This document shows, piece by piece, positions 11,405 through 19,019 of a stretch of 64,000 nt of DNA (its first letter is position 1; every line of letters begins with the position of its first letter). Source of the stretch: an uncultured Flavonifractor sp. (GTDB taxonomy: Bacteria; Bacillota; Clostridia; Oscillospirales; Oscillospiraceae); assembly GCA_947346365.1 (NCBI GenBank), contig CANAAV010000004.1, forward strand, positions 100,640-164,639. The letters run 5' to 3'. The notes below the pieces were generated by a model, which did not search any database, had not been told where the DNA came from, and worked only from the letters and a program-made list of their open reading frames with translations. The translations under genes were made by a program, and so were the position numbers.

Positions 11405-11968
11405 ATGCAAGAACATACTCTTCACACCTCGACCGCCGCCCGGTTCGGCTGGTTTGCCGCAGGGCATTTCCTGCTGTCTATCTGCGTGTGCAGCGCAGCC
11501 TGGCTGCTCCTGCTGGTTACGGCGCAGCTGAGTGAGACATGGGGCAAAGTCCTGCTAGGCGCTGCCGCAGTGCTGGCCGTGGGCGCATACTTCCCAGTGG
11601 GGGCCTTCACCGCCGCCCGACGGCGCTGGACCCTCCCCGCCGCCCGCTGGGATGCGGCGCTGTCCGTCCTGCTGCCCACTCTGGTGGCCTGGACTTGGGA
11701 AGGAATTGTAATCTTTTCCATTTTGCACGCAGACGCCTCTTTTTGGGCTTCTCTGGCAATCACGCTGGTTTACCTGGCCCTGTTTTTGGCCACGCCCTCA
11801 GTCATTTTTGTCTTTTTCTGTTTCATTGGTCTGGACCTGGGATGGCAGGGCAACTTCTCCTTTTGGGTCATCGCGGTCCTGGCCGGTCTGCTGCCTCCGC
11901 TGCTCTTCGCCGCCGGAAGTTTCTGGCAGGCGGGGCGGACCGCGCCGCCGGAGGAGGCGCAGAAATGA
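11405..11968 (+). CDS. Small multi-pass membrane protein, unknown function
   Basis: 187 residues with about five hydrophobic helices. No family recognised. RBS AGGAGG precedes the ATG. It lies 62 bases after the XRE gene on the same strand and probably shares that transcript, which ends at the terminator at 12063-12100. Confidence 0.75.
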   Translation: MQEHTLHTSTAARFGWFAAGHFLLSICVCSAAWLLLLVTAQLSETWGKVLLGAAAVLAVGAYFPVGAFTAARRRWTLPAARWDAALSVLLPTLVAWTWEGIVIFSILHADASFWASLAITLVYLALFLATPSVIFVFFCFIGLDLGWQGNFSFWVIAVLAGLLPPLLFAAGSFWQAGRTAPPEEAQK

Positions 11969-12062
11969 GGTATTGAAAGCTGCCAGCCCAAGTATGGACA
12001 TGCCTGCCGCTGCCCGACAGGCGGGAATTTCACTTTATCCGAGCCATTTCGGCAATAGCAAA

Positions 12063-12100
12063 GAGCCCCTTTGAACGTCAAGTTTCAAAGGGGCCCTCCT
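12063..12100. terminator. Convergent terminator between the plus operon and spoVT
   Basis: Stem GCCCCTTTGAA/TTCAAAGGGGC (about 12065-12075 with 12084-12094), then CCTTTT. Serves the plus strand and possibly spoVT in reverse. Confidence 0.7.
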
Positions 12101-12107
12101 TTTGCCG

Positions 12108-12650
12108 TCAGGCCTCCATATGGCGGCCTAAAAATCCCGCGATGGTCTGTACCAGCTTATAGTCTGTTTCGCCGCTTTTTGCCTCCCCGTCGCTGCTGAC
12201 AAAAAGCACACAGCCCAGCACATCTCCTTCGGAGAGGATAGGCGCGGCGCAGGAGACGAAATATTTTTCATTCTCCTCGCATACCGCCAGCGGGGTATCC
12301 CCGCTCTTATGCTGATAAATTTGACGGCCTTCCATAATCTGCTCCAGCTCAGAGGATATCCGCTTATCCGCCAGCTCCCGCCGCGGGGTTCCCGCCACGG
12401 CAATACAGGCATCCCTGTCGGTAATCACCGCGATTTCCCCGGTCGTTTTGTTCAGCGTCTCACACATCTGCCCGGCAAAATCCCCCAGGCCGCCCATCAG
12501 AGAATACTTTTTAAAAATAACGCCGCCGTCCTTGTCGGTGTAAATCTCCAACGGGTCGCCCTCACGGATGCGCATAGTCCTTCGGATCTCCTTGGGGATG
12601 ACTACGCGTCCCAGGTCGTCAATACGGCGCACAATACCAGTTGCTTTCAT
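12108..12650 (-). CDS. spoVT: Stage V sporulation protein T
   Basis: 180 residues. Residues 1-50 are an AbrB-type swapped-hairpin DNA-binding domain (MKATGIVRRIDDLGRVVIPK). The rest is a GAF-like domain ending in VQTIAGFLGRHME. Length and layout match SpoVT, a regulator made in the forespore that controls late spore genes and germination. The start has GGAGGAG upstream. Its presence supports a spore-forming host. The neighbouring MarR gene is divergent, so spoVT stands alone. Confidence 0.93.
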   Translation of the reverse strand: MKATGIVRRIDDLGRVVIPKEIRRTMRIREGDPLEIYTDKDGGVIFKKYSLMGGLGDFAGQMCETLNKTTGEIAVITDRDACIAVAGTPRRELADKRISSELEQIMEGRQIYQHKSGDTPLAVCEENEKYFVSCAAPILSEGDVLGCVLFVSSDGEAKSGETDYKLVQTIAGFLGRHMEA

Positions 12651-12812
12651 ATATAAACTCCTCCTGCGGTTTCAAGGTTGCAGGACTTAGTATCCGCAGG
12701 TTTCATTTGCCTATGCAATTTGAGCGCCTGGTTTCATTTGGAAGACAAAATGTATTCCCCTTCCGCTTCCGCCGCTCGGGCATCTCTCTCGAGAAGTCTT
12801 GGCGCTCTTCCG

Positions 12813-12852
12813 CCACATTTTTATTGACTGCTCAATAAAAATGTGGTATTCT
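12813..12852 (+). promoter_or_regulatory. Promoter embedded in a perfect 15-bp inverted repeat (MarR operator)
   Basis: Arms 12813-12827 and 12832-12846 are perfectly complementary around CTGC. Inside lies TTGACT (12824-12829), then 17 bp, then TATTCT (12847-12852). The repeat covers the -35 element and spacer, 34 bases before the MarR start, the classical place for an autoregulatory MarR operator. Confidence 0.75.
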
Positions 12853-12879
12853 CTTTTCCGGCAAAAGGAGGAACCGTCC

Positions 12880-13329
12880 ATGGAAAAAAGCCGTTTTGAA
12901 CAGTTTGTGGGCCTGACAAACCGCGCCGCCAAAGCCATACAGCGGATAAAATCGGTTAAGATGAAAAAATACGCCCTGTCCGGCGCGCATACCACCTGCC
13001 TTTGCAGGCTGGTGGAGGCGGGAGAAGACGGATTGACCCAAACCCGCCTGATTCAGCTGGAGGGAATGGACCGGGCTCAAATCTCCCGGGTGCTGGGGGA
13101 TCTACAGCGGCGTGGCTACGTAGTCCCAGCTCAGCAGGAGGGACGGTACAAAAAACGCTATCTCCTCACTCCCGCCGGCCGGGCGGCGGCGGACGAAATA
13201 CAGTCCATCATCCTATCCATCAACCGCTTTGTCAGCGAACAGATTCCCCAAACAGATATCGACATATTCTACCGCACACTGACTGCCATCGCCGATAATC
13301 TGGATCGGGCGGCGGCGGAATACTGCTGA
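12880..13329 (+). CDS. MarR-family winged-helix transcriptional regulator
   Basis: 149 residues from ATG 12880 (AAAAGGAGG upstream); an earlier in-frame start at 12799 precedes the promoter. The wHTH core reads LTQTRLIQLEGMDRAQISRVLGDLQRRGYVV, followed by a wing and KRYLLTPAGRAAADEIQ, typical of MarR proteins. It probably binds the inverted repeat just upstream and also controls the dehydrogenase pair 50 bases downstream; no terminator is seen between them. Confidence 0.9.
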   Translation: MEKSRFEQFVGLTNRAAKAIQRIKSVKMKKYALSGAHTTCLCRLVEAGEDGLTQTRLIQLEGMDRAQISRVLGDLQRRGYVVPAQQEGRYKKRYLLTPAGRAAADEIQSIILSINRFVSEQIPQTDIDIFYRTLTAIADNLDRAAAEYC

Positions 13330-13378
13330 CACCTCAATAACTCAGACCGCTTTCACGTAACGAGGAGGCTGATAAGAA

Positions 13379-14656
13379 ATGACTCCAATTAAAACCCTCT
13401 ATTGCAGGACCTTCCAGCTGGCCTTCCGGCTGGCCCTGCCCCTGCTCCCCTACCGGGAACCGGAACCGCTCTGCAGCATTACCGCTATCCCTCCCCTGCT
13501 GCAGGATAAGCAGATTCACAGCGTCCTGCTGGTCACAGACCACGCCCTTCGCTCCCTGGGTGTTACCGCCCCGCTGGAACAAACCCTGGAGCAGGCCGGC
13601 GTCCACTGCGCCGTCTATGACGGCGTCGTTCCCAACCCCACCATTCAAAATGTGGAAGAGGCACGCCAGCGCTATTTACAATCCGGTGCCCAAGCCATCA
13701 TCGCTCTGGGAGGCGGCTCCGCCATGGACTGCGCCAAAGGGGTAGGGGCCCGGATCGCACGGCCCCGCAAGCCGGTGCGGAAGATGAAGGGGCTGCTAAA
13801 GATCCTGCGCGCCACGCCGCTGACCATAGCCATCCCGACCACCGCCGGAACAGGGAGTGAGGCCACCCTGGCAGCCGTTATCACCGACCCGCAGTCGCGG
13901 CACAAGTACCCCATCAATGACTTTGCCCTGATTCCCGACTATGCGGTTCTGGACCCGGCAATCACCTTAGGCCTTCCTCCTTTCGTCACCGCCACTACCG
14001 GCATGGACGCCCTCACTCACGCCGTTGAGGCCTATATTGGCGGCTCCACCACCAAGCTGACCCGGCGGATGTCTGAACAGGCCGCCCGCCTGATTGTGCA
14101 ATACCTGCCCAAGGCCTATACCGATGGCAGCAACCTGGCCGCCCGGCAGGCCATGCTCCAGGCCGCCTACTGCGCTGGGGTGGCGTTCACCCGCTCCTAT
14201 GTGGGCTATGTCCACGGGGTGGCCCACTCCCTGGGTGGGCAGTACGGCGTTCCCCACGGACTCGCTAACGCGGTTATTCTGCCCTACTTTCTGGAGGAAT
14301 ACGGCCCCGCATGCTGGGAAAAATTGGGCAACCTGGCCAAAGCATCCGGGCTGGCTCAATCCTCCAGCAGCAGTGAGCACGCCGCCAAGGCCTTCATCGC
14401 CTGGATCCGTCAGGCCAACCGCTCCATGGGCATCCCGGAATCCATCCCGGAAATCCGTGCTGAGGACATTCCCCAGATGGCCCGCCATGCCGATCAGGAG
14501 AGCAATCCCCTCTACCCCGTGCCCAAGCTGATGGACCAAACAGAGCTGGAGGGCATCTATCATAAACTTATGCCAAAGGAGGCCGCTCAATGGATATCCA
14601 AGCCATCGCCGGCGCCCAGCGGGACTATTTCCAGACCGGAGCCACACTCGGCCTGA
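13379..14656 (+). CDS. Iron-containing alcohol dehydrogenase
   Basis: 425 residues, group III alcohol dehydrogenase. The NAD-binding motif is ALGGGSAMDCAK (residues 109-120) and TTAGTGSE follows at 154-161. The metal ligands by family alignment are Asp210 and His214 (DALTHAVE), His279 (VHG) and His293 (VPHG), with His283 also conserved. It converts an aldehyde and an alcohol using NAD(P)(H); substrate unknown. RBS GAGGAGG lies upstream. Its last 67 bases overlap the aldehyde dehydrogenase gene in another frame, and both lie downstream of the MarR gene, so aldehyde or alcohol stress control is plausible. Confidence 0.92.
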   Translation: MTPIKTLYCRTFQLAFRLALPLLPYREPEPLCSITAIPPLLQDKQIHSVLLVTDHALRSLGVTAPLEQTLEQAGVHCAVYDGVVPNPTIQNVEEARQRYLQSGAQAIIALGGGSAMDCAKGVGARIARPRKPVRKMKGLLKILRATPLTIAIPTTAGTGSEATLAAVITDPQSRHKYPINDFALIPDYAVLDPAITLGLPPFVTATTGMDALTHAVEAYIGGSTTKLTRRMSEQAARLIVQYLPKAYTDGSNLAARQAMLQAAYCAGVAFTRSYVGYVHGVAHSLGGQYGVPHGLANAVILPYFLEEYGPACWEKLGNLAKASGLAQSSSSSEHAAKAFIAWIRQANRSMGIPESIPEIRAEDIPQMARHADQESNPLYPVPKLMDQTELEGIYHKLMPKEAAQWISKPSPAPSGTISRPEPHSA

Positions 14657-15960
14657 ACGCCCGCCGGACTGCCTTACGCACACTAAAGCAGGCTGTCCTG
14701 GCCCGGGAAGCAGATATCAACGCCGCCCTGGCCGCCGACCTGAATAAGTCCCCTGTGGAGAGCTACATGTGCGAAGTGGGCATGACCCTGGCCGAGCTAT
14801 CCTATACGGAAAAGCACCTGGCCGGCTGGATGCGGGACAGGCGGCGGCTCACTCCCCTGGCCCAGTTTCACGCCAAGAGCTTTACCGTCTGCCAGCCTTA
14901 CGGGGTGGTCTTGATCATGTCGCCCTGGAACTACCCCTTTATGCTCACTCTGTCCCCCCTGGCGGGCGCTCTTGCCGCCGGAAACTGCTGCGTTGTCAAA
15001 CCCTCGGCCTACTCTCCCGCTACCTCTGCAGTCATCCGGGATATTCTCTCGGACTGTTTTCCGCCGGAGCTGGTCTTTGTTGTGGAGGGCGGCAGGGCGG
15101 AGAACCAGGCCCTGCTGGACCAGAGCTTTGACTATATCTTTTTCACCGGCGGCGTAGCGGTCGGGCGCGAGGTCATGACCAAGGCTGCGAAGCACCTCAC
15201 CCCCGTCACCCTGGAGCTGGGCGGCAAAAGCCCCTGCGTGGTGGACGCCACCGCCAAACTGGATTTAGCCGCCAAACGCCTGGTCTTTGGCAAGCTGCTC
15301 AACTGTGGGCAAACCTGTGTGGCCCCGGACTATCTGCTGATCGACCAGCGTGTCAAGGACGAGTTTTTATCCTATGTAAAAAAATGGATTTCCGCCATGT
15401 ACGGAGAAAATCCCCTGGACAATGGAGGATATGTCCGCATGGTCAATCGGAAGCACTTTGACCGTGTGACGGGGCTCATTGAACCCAGCAAGGTGGTCTT
15501 CGGCGGGAAATCCGACCCGGAGACCCTGAAAATTCAGCCCACGATTCTGGATAACCTATCTCCCGATGATCCGGTGATGCAGGAGGAGATTTTCGGTCCC
15601 CTTCTGCCCGTCCTTACCTTCGAGCATGTGCAGGAGGCCTTGGATTTTATCAACAGCCGCCCCCATCCCCTGGCCCTTTACCTGTTCTCCCAGGACAAAA
15701 GTGTCCAGACGCTTTTTCTGCGCCGCGCCGCCTTTGGCGGCGGATGCATCAACGACACCATCATCCACCTGGCCACCAGCCGCATGGGCTTTGGCGGCGT
15801 GGGAAGCAGCGGTATGGGCAGCTACCATGGGAAGGAGAGCTTTGATACCTTTTCCCACCGGAAGAGCATTGTAAAAAAATATACCTGGATGGACATGCCC
15901 GTCCGGTATGCCCCCTACACTCCGCTGAAAGGCAGACTGCTGCGTCTGTTTCTGCGGTAG
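14590..15960 (+). CDS. NAD(P)-dependent aldehyde dehydrogenase
   Basis: 456 residues, the short class-3-like ALDH form with a hydrophobic or basic C-terminus. Visible motifs are SPWNYPF (cofactor and substrate channel), FTGGVAVG (Rossmann), catalytic Glu209 in LELGGKSP and catalytic Cys243 in NCGQTCVAP. It oxidises an aldehyde to the acid. The ATG at 14590 follows AAAGGAGG and lies inside the end of the alcohol dehydrogenase gene, implying translational coupling and shared function: alcohol to aldehyde to acid. Confidence 0.93.
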   Translation: MDIQAIAGAQRDYFQTGATLGLNARRTALRTLKQAVLAREADINAALAADLNKSPVESYMCEVGMTLAELSYTEKHLAGWMRDRRRLTPLAQFHAKSFTVCQPYGVVLIMSPWNYPFMLTLSPLAGALAAGNCCVVKPSAYSPATSAVIRDILSDCFPPELVFVVEGGRAENQALLDQSFDYIFFTGGVAVGREVMTKAAKHLTPVTLELGGKSPCVVDATAKLDLAAKRLVFGKLLNCGQTCVAPDYLLIDQRVKDEFLSYVKKWISAMYGENPLDNGGYVRMVNRKHFDRVTGLIEPSKVVFGGKSDPETLKIQPTILDNLSPDDPVMQEEIFGPLLPVLTFEHVQEALDFINSRPHPLALYLFSQDKSVQTLFLRRAAFGGGCINDTIIHLATSRMGFGGVGSSGMGSYHGKESFDTFSHRKSIVKKYTWMDMPVRYAPYTPLKGRLLRLFLR

Positions 15961-15979
15961 GACAGATATCTCTATAAAA

Positions 15980-16024
15980 ACAGCCCGGAACAGAACATGA
16001 ATGACACGCTCTGTTCCGGGCTGT
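15980..16024. terminator. Convergent terminator, 15-bp stem
   Basis: Arms 15980-15994 and 16010-16024 are perfect complements. It separates the plus dehydrogenase operon from the minus coaD cluster. Confidence 0.75.
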
Positions 16025-16031
16025 CCGCCGT

Positions 16032-16538
16032 CTACTGGTCCGCCGGAATATCGAACGGCTGCCGCCCCGCCTGAGCCGCACCGCCCGCCAGCGCCCGAAA
16101 ACGGGCGCGGGATTTCTTAATCTCATCATACGCCTCGCTGACCGCCTCCTCCGTGCGGCGCAGGGCGTCCTCACAGTACTCATTGGCCGCCCGGCGCAGC
16201 TCCCGGCTGCGCTCCTCGGCGGTGCGCAGGAGCTCATTTCCCTTCTGCTTAGCCTGGGCCAGCAACTCATCCTCCGCCAAAATCTGCTTAGCCTGATCTT
16301 CTGCCTGCTTGCGGATCAGCTCCCCCTCCCGCTTAGCGGAGGCGATATACTCCGCCCGGGCGGCAATGAGCTTTTTCGCCTCCGAGAGCTCCATGGGAAA
16401 CTGGCCCCGAATTTCATCCAGCAGGTCCAGCGCCTTGTCCCGCTCAATAATGCATTTGTCGCTGGTCAGGGGCATACTCTTGGCCTCGTCGATCATATCG
16501 AAGAGCATGTCCAATAATTCTTCTACGCCAGTCGCCAT
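16032..16538 (-). CDS. Long-helix coiled-coil protein linked to coaD
   Basis: 168 residues, almost entirely charged helix (for example LIRKQAEDQAKQILAEDELL and RRAANEYCEDALRRTEEAVS), similar in style to ATP synthase b subunit or DivIVA-like coiled coils but without a membrane segment. Its ATG overlaps the coaD stop by one base, so it is translationally coupled. A protein of this type follows coaD in related Clostridia in my recollection; function unknown. Confidence 0.75.
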   Translation of the reverse strand: MATGVEELLDMLFDMIDEAKSMPLTSDKCIIERDKALDLLDEIRGQFPMELSEAKKLIAARAEYIASAKREGELIRKQAEDQAKQILAEDELLAQAKQKGNELLRTAEERSRELRRAANEYCEDALRRTEEAVSEAYDEIKKSRARFRALAGGAAQAGRQPFDIPADQ

Positions 16539-17035
16539 CAGGTTTTCCTCCTGCTGTTCATCTTTTCGTTCACATCCGCGATGATCTCCCGCGGGACGAA
16601 ATCGCTCAAATCCGCGCCATAGCGGGCCATTTCTTTGACCACGCTGGAGCTGATATAGGTATACTTCGTGCTGGAGGGGAGGAACATTGTCTCCAGCCGG
16701 GGATTGAGCTTGCGGTTAATCATCGCCATTTGCAGCTCATTTTCATAGTCGGACACTGCGCGCAGCCCTTTGACCAGGGTACACGCCCGTTTCTGCCGGG
16801 CGTACTCCGCCAAAAGGGTGGCCGAACACTCCACCTCCACATTGGGCAGCTTGCTCACCACCCTGCGGATGAGCTCCACCCGCTCTTCCGGCAGAAAAAG
16901 GCCGGAATTGACCTTCTCCGAATTGACCATCACACAGACAATCAGCCTATCAAAGCACACCGCGGCCCGCTTGATAATGTTCAAATGCCCCAGTGTAATG
17001 GGGTCAAAGCTGCCGGGGTAAATTGCAGTCTTCAC
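16538..17035 (-). CDS. coaD: Phosphopantetheine adenylyltransferase
   Basis: 165 residues, normal length. It transfers AMP from ATP to 4'-phosphopantetheine in coenzyme A synthesis. The N-terminal nucleotidyltransferase motif is YPGSFDPITLGH and the second signature is the ISSSVVKE segment; VKGLRAVSDYENELQMA is the substrate loop. GTG start at 17035 with AAGGATG upstream. It lies 31 bases after rsmD, the usual rsmD-coaD arrangement in Firmicutes. Confidence 0.97.
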   Translation of the reverse strand: MKTAIYPGSFDPITLGHLNIIKRAAVCFDRLIVCVMVNSEKVNSGLFLPEERVELIRRVVSKLPNVEVECSATLLAEYARQKRACTLVKGLRAVSDYENELQMAMINRKLNPRLETMFLPSSTKYTYISSSVVKEMARYGADLSDFVPREIIADVNEKMNSRRKT

Positions 17036-17066
17036 AGGCGCTCACATCCTTGGCCCCCCGCCGCGC

Positions 17067-17612
17067 TTACACCGTGCGGCGGTACAGGCCGATCTTGATC
17101 CTGCCGTAGCGGTATTCCCGCCCCTTTTCATAAGGGGCCGCCAGCTCCGGCAGGGCGCTCTCAGCAGCGCTTTCGCAGACTATTATACCATTTCCCGCCA
17201 CAATGTCAATCGCGGCAATGGTACTCAGGCTTTTTTCCAGCAGGCCGGTCCCATAGGGCGGGTCCAGAAATACCAGCCCAAACGTTTCCCGGCATCCGGA
17301 CAGATAGGCCAGATAATCTCCCTGAACCACCTGTGCCCGTTCTGTAAAGCCGCAGTGGGCCAGGTTTTCCCGAATGACCGCCGCCGCCTCCTTGCGCAGG
17401 TCCACAAATACCGCCCGCTCCGCCCCTCGGGAGAGCGCCTCAATCCCCAGCTGCCCGGTGCCGCCGAACAGGTCCAGCACTCTGCGTCCCTCCACATCAA
17501 ACTGGACGATATTGAAAACCGACTCCTTCACCTTGTCGGTGGTCGGCCGGGTCTCCAGACCAGGCAGCTCCTTCAGCCTTCTTCCTCTGGCCGTACCGGT
17601 AATGACGCGCAT
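17067..17612 (-). CDS. rsmD: 16S rRNA (guanine(966)-N(2))-methyltransferase
   Basis: 181 residues. Starts MRVITGTARGRRL and has TRPTTDKVKESVFNI, the SAM-binding DLFGGTGQLGIEALSRGA and the catalytic DPPY motif in FLDPPYGTG. It methylates G966 of 16S rRNA. GGGGAG precedes the ATG. Downstream coaD and upstream transglutaminase gene are within 31 bases on each side, so all are probably one transcript. Confidence 0.96.
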   Translation of the reverse strand: MRVITGTARGRRLKELPGLETRPTTDKVKESVFNIVQFDVEGRRVLDLFGGTGQLGIEALSRGAERAVFVDLRKEAAAVIRENLAHCGFTERAQVVQGDYLAYLSGCRETFGLVFLDPPYGTGLLEKSLSTIAAIDIVAGNGIIVCESAAESALPELAAPYEKGREYRYGRIKIGLYRRTV

Positions 17613-17639
17613 AGTATCTCCCCTTTTCTTTTTTATCCG

Positions 17640-19019
17640 TCACGCTGGCAGCGCCCCTATCCCATCCCAAAAGAACCGGGTAGCGGAGGCTTCCGGCACG
17701 TTTAAGTAATCCCATTGATGGTTGGTCTGGCGCATATAATCGCTGGTTACGTTGAAGTAGCGGTGATGAATCTGCCACAGGACCGCTTTCCCGGTATGGG
17801 ACAGGTCCCCTACCGGGTCGTTCCAGGTAGGGTCTACACAATACCATTCCCCTTCCAGGCGCACCATATTCCAGGCGTGGTCCCCAGTGGAGCCGGAGGA
17901 CGCCCCCACCACTGTAATACACTCCACGCCGGACAGATCCATCAGAAGCTGAAAGGTAGTAGCATAGCCCAGGCAGATGCCATATCCCCCTATCAGCACC
18001 CCATAGGGATTGGTATTCTCCTCCCGTCCCTGGGGACTCCAAGGGTTGTGAACGCTCTCATCATACTCGCACTGCTCAATCAGCCAGTAATGCAGGCCCA
18101 ATTCCTTCTCAAAAGCGGTCATCCCCGGTGTGACGCACGCCTCCAGAGCCTCCCGGCACCGTTCTAAAATGGCGGCGTCCTTCTCGCTCAGGCCGCTGGC
18201 ATCCCCTGAGGCATAGGCCGCCCGGATGGCGGACGTATCATAAAGGCTCATATCAAACTCATTGGGCGGGTTAAACGGGACAAAGCCGCTGATATCCAGG
18301 CCGGGATTAAGCGCCTGGTCCACCGGCGCAGGCGTGGGCGCAGGTTCAGGCGTTGGAACAGGTGTTGACGCGGACGCGGACTCCGCCGTCTCCGCCGGGC
18401 CGGGTGTTTCCGGCGGCTCCGCCGTCTCTTCCGCCGGGGGCTCCGCAGCGGCGGATTCCGGCGTACCCGCAGCAGGGGGCCCGGTCGCCGGGGCGGGCTC
18501 CGGCGGGATCTCCCCCCACAGGCAGGCCGTCAGGGCGTCTGCCGCCGCATCCAGATTTTCACAGATCAACAGGGCCGCATAATCATCCACACAGGCCACG
18601 CCGCCCCCGCTCACCAGCGCGGCCTGATCCGGAGCGTAACCAAAAAAGTCCCCCAGACGGGATTGGCGGTACTCCTCCAGGGCGGTGCGGACGCTCTCCA
18701 CAGCATCCATACCGGACAGCCGGATCACCGCCACCTCCCTGGCGTCCACGCCGGGGGCGGCATAGACCGCCGCATCCGTCCAAAGGTCTTCCTCCAGACC
18801 GTAGAGCTCCGCCAGATAAAAGTCCTGGTCCTCCTCTTCCAGAGGGGTCAGGCCCACCAAATCCCCTTGGCTGTCCACCACTGCCTGAGCGGCCTGGGCA
18901 GCGGTGACGGCAGCCAGCTCCGGCGTGGGAAAAGGCACCGCGCTCTCCCCGCCGTTCTCCGCCGGAGCGGCGCACCCGCACAGAGCCAGCAGCAGCGCCA
19001 CTACAACAATCCGCCTCAT
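17640..19019 (-). CDS. Lipoprotein with DUF4358 and transglutaminase-like domains
   Basis: 459 residues. The lipobox is LALCGC with the Cys near residue 16. Residues about 60-170 resemble DUF4358 (LYGLEEDLWTDAAVYAAPGVDAREVAVIRL). A long Pro/Ala/Glu linker (about 180-240) joins to a C-terminal transglutaminase-like domain with Cys in GGYGICLGYATTFQLL, His in GDHAWNMV and Asp in CVDPTWNDP, a complete Cys-His-Asp triad. Probably acts on proteins or peptides outside the membrane. Its ATG overlaps the uvrC stop by four bases. Confidence 0.85.
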   Translation of the reverse strand: MRRIVVVALLLALCGCAAPAENGGESAVPFPTPELAAVTAAQAAQAVVDSQGDLVGLTPLEEEDQDFYLAELYGLEEDLWTDAAVYAAPGVDAREVAVIRLSGMDAVESVRTALEEYRQSRLGDFFGYAPDQAALVSGGGVACVDDYAALLICENLDAAADALTACLWGEIPPEPAPATGPPAAGTPESAAAEPPAEETAEPPETPGPAETAESASASTPVPTPEPAPTPAPVDQALNPGLDISGFVPFNPPNEFDMSLYDTSAIRAAYASGDASGLSEKDAAILERCREALEACVTPGMTAFEKELGLHYWLIEQCEYDESVHNPWSPQGREENTNPYGVLIGGYGICLGYATTFQLLMDLSGVECITVVGASSGSTGDHAWNMVRLEGEWYCVDPTWNDPVGDLSHTGKAVLWQIHHRYFNVTSDYMRQTNHQWDYLNVPEASATRFFWDGIGALPA

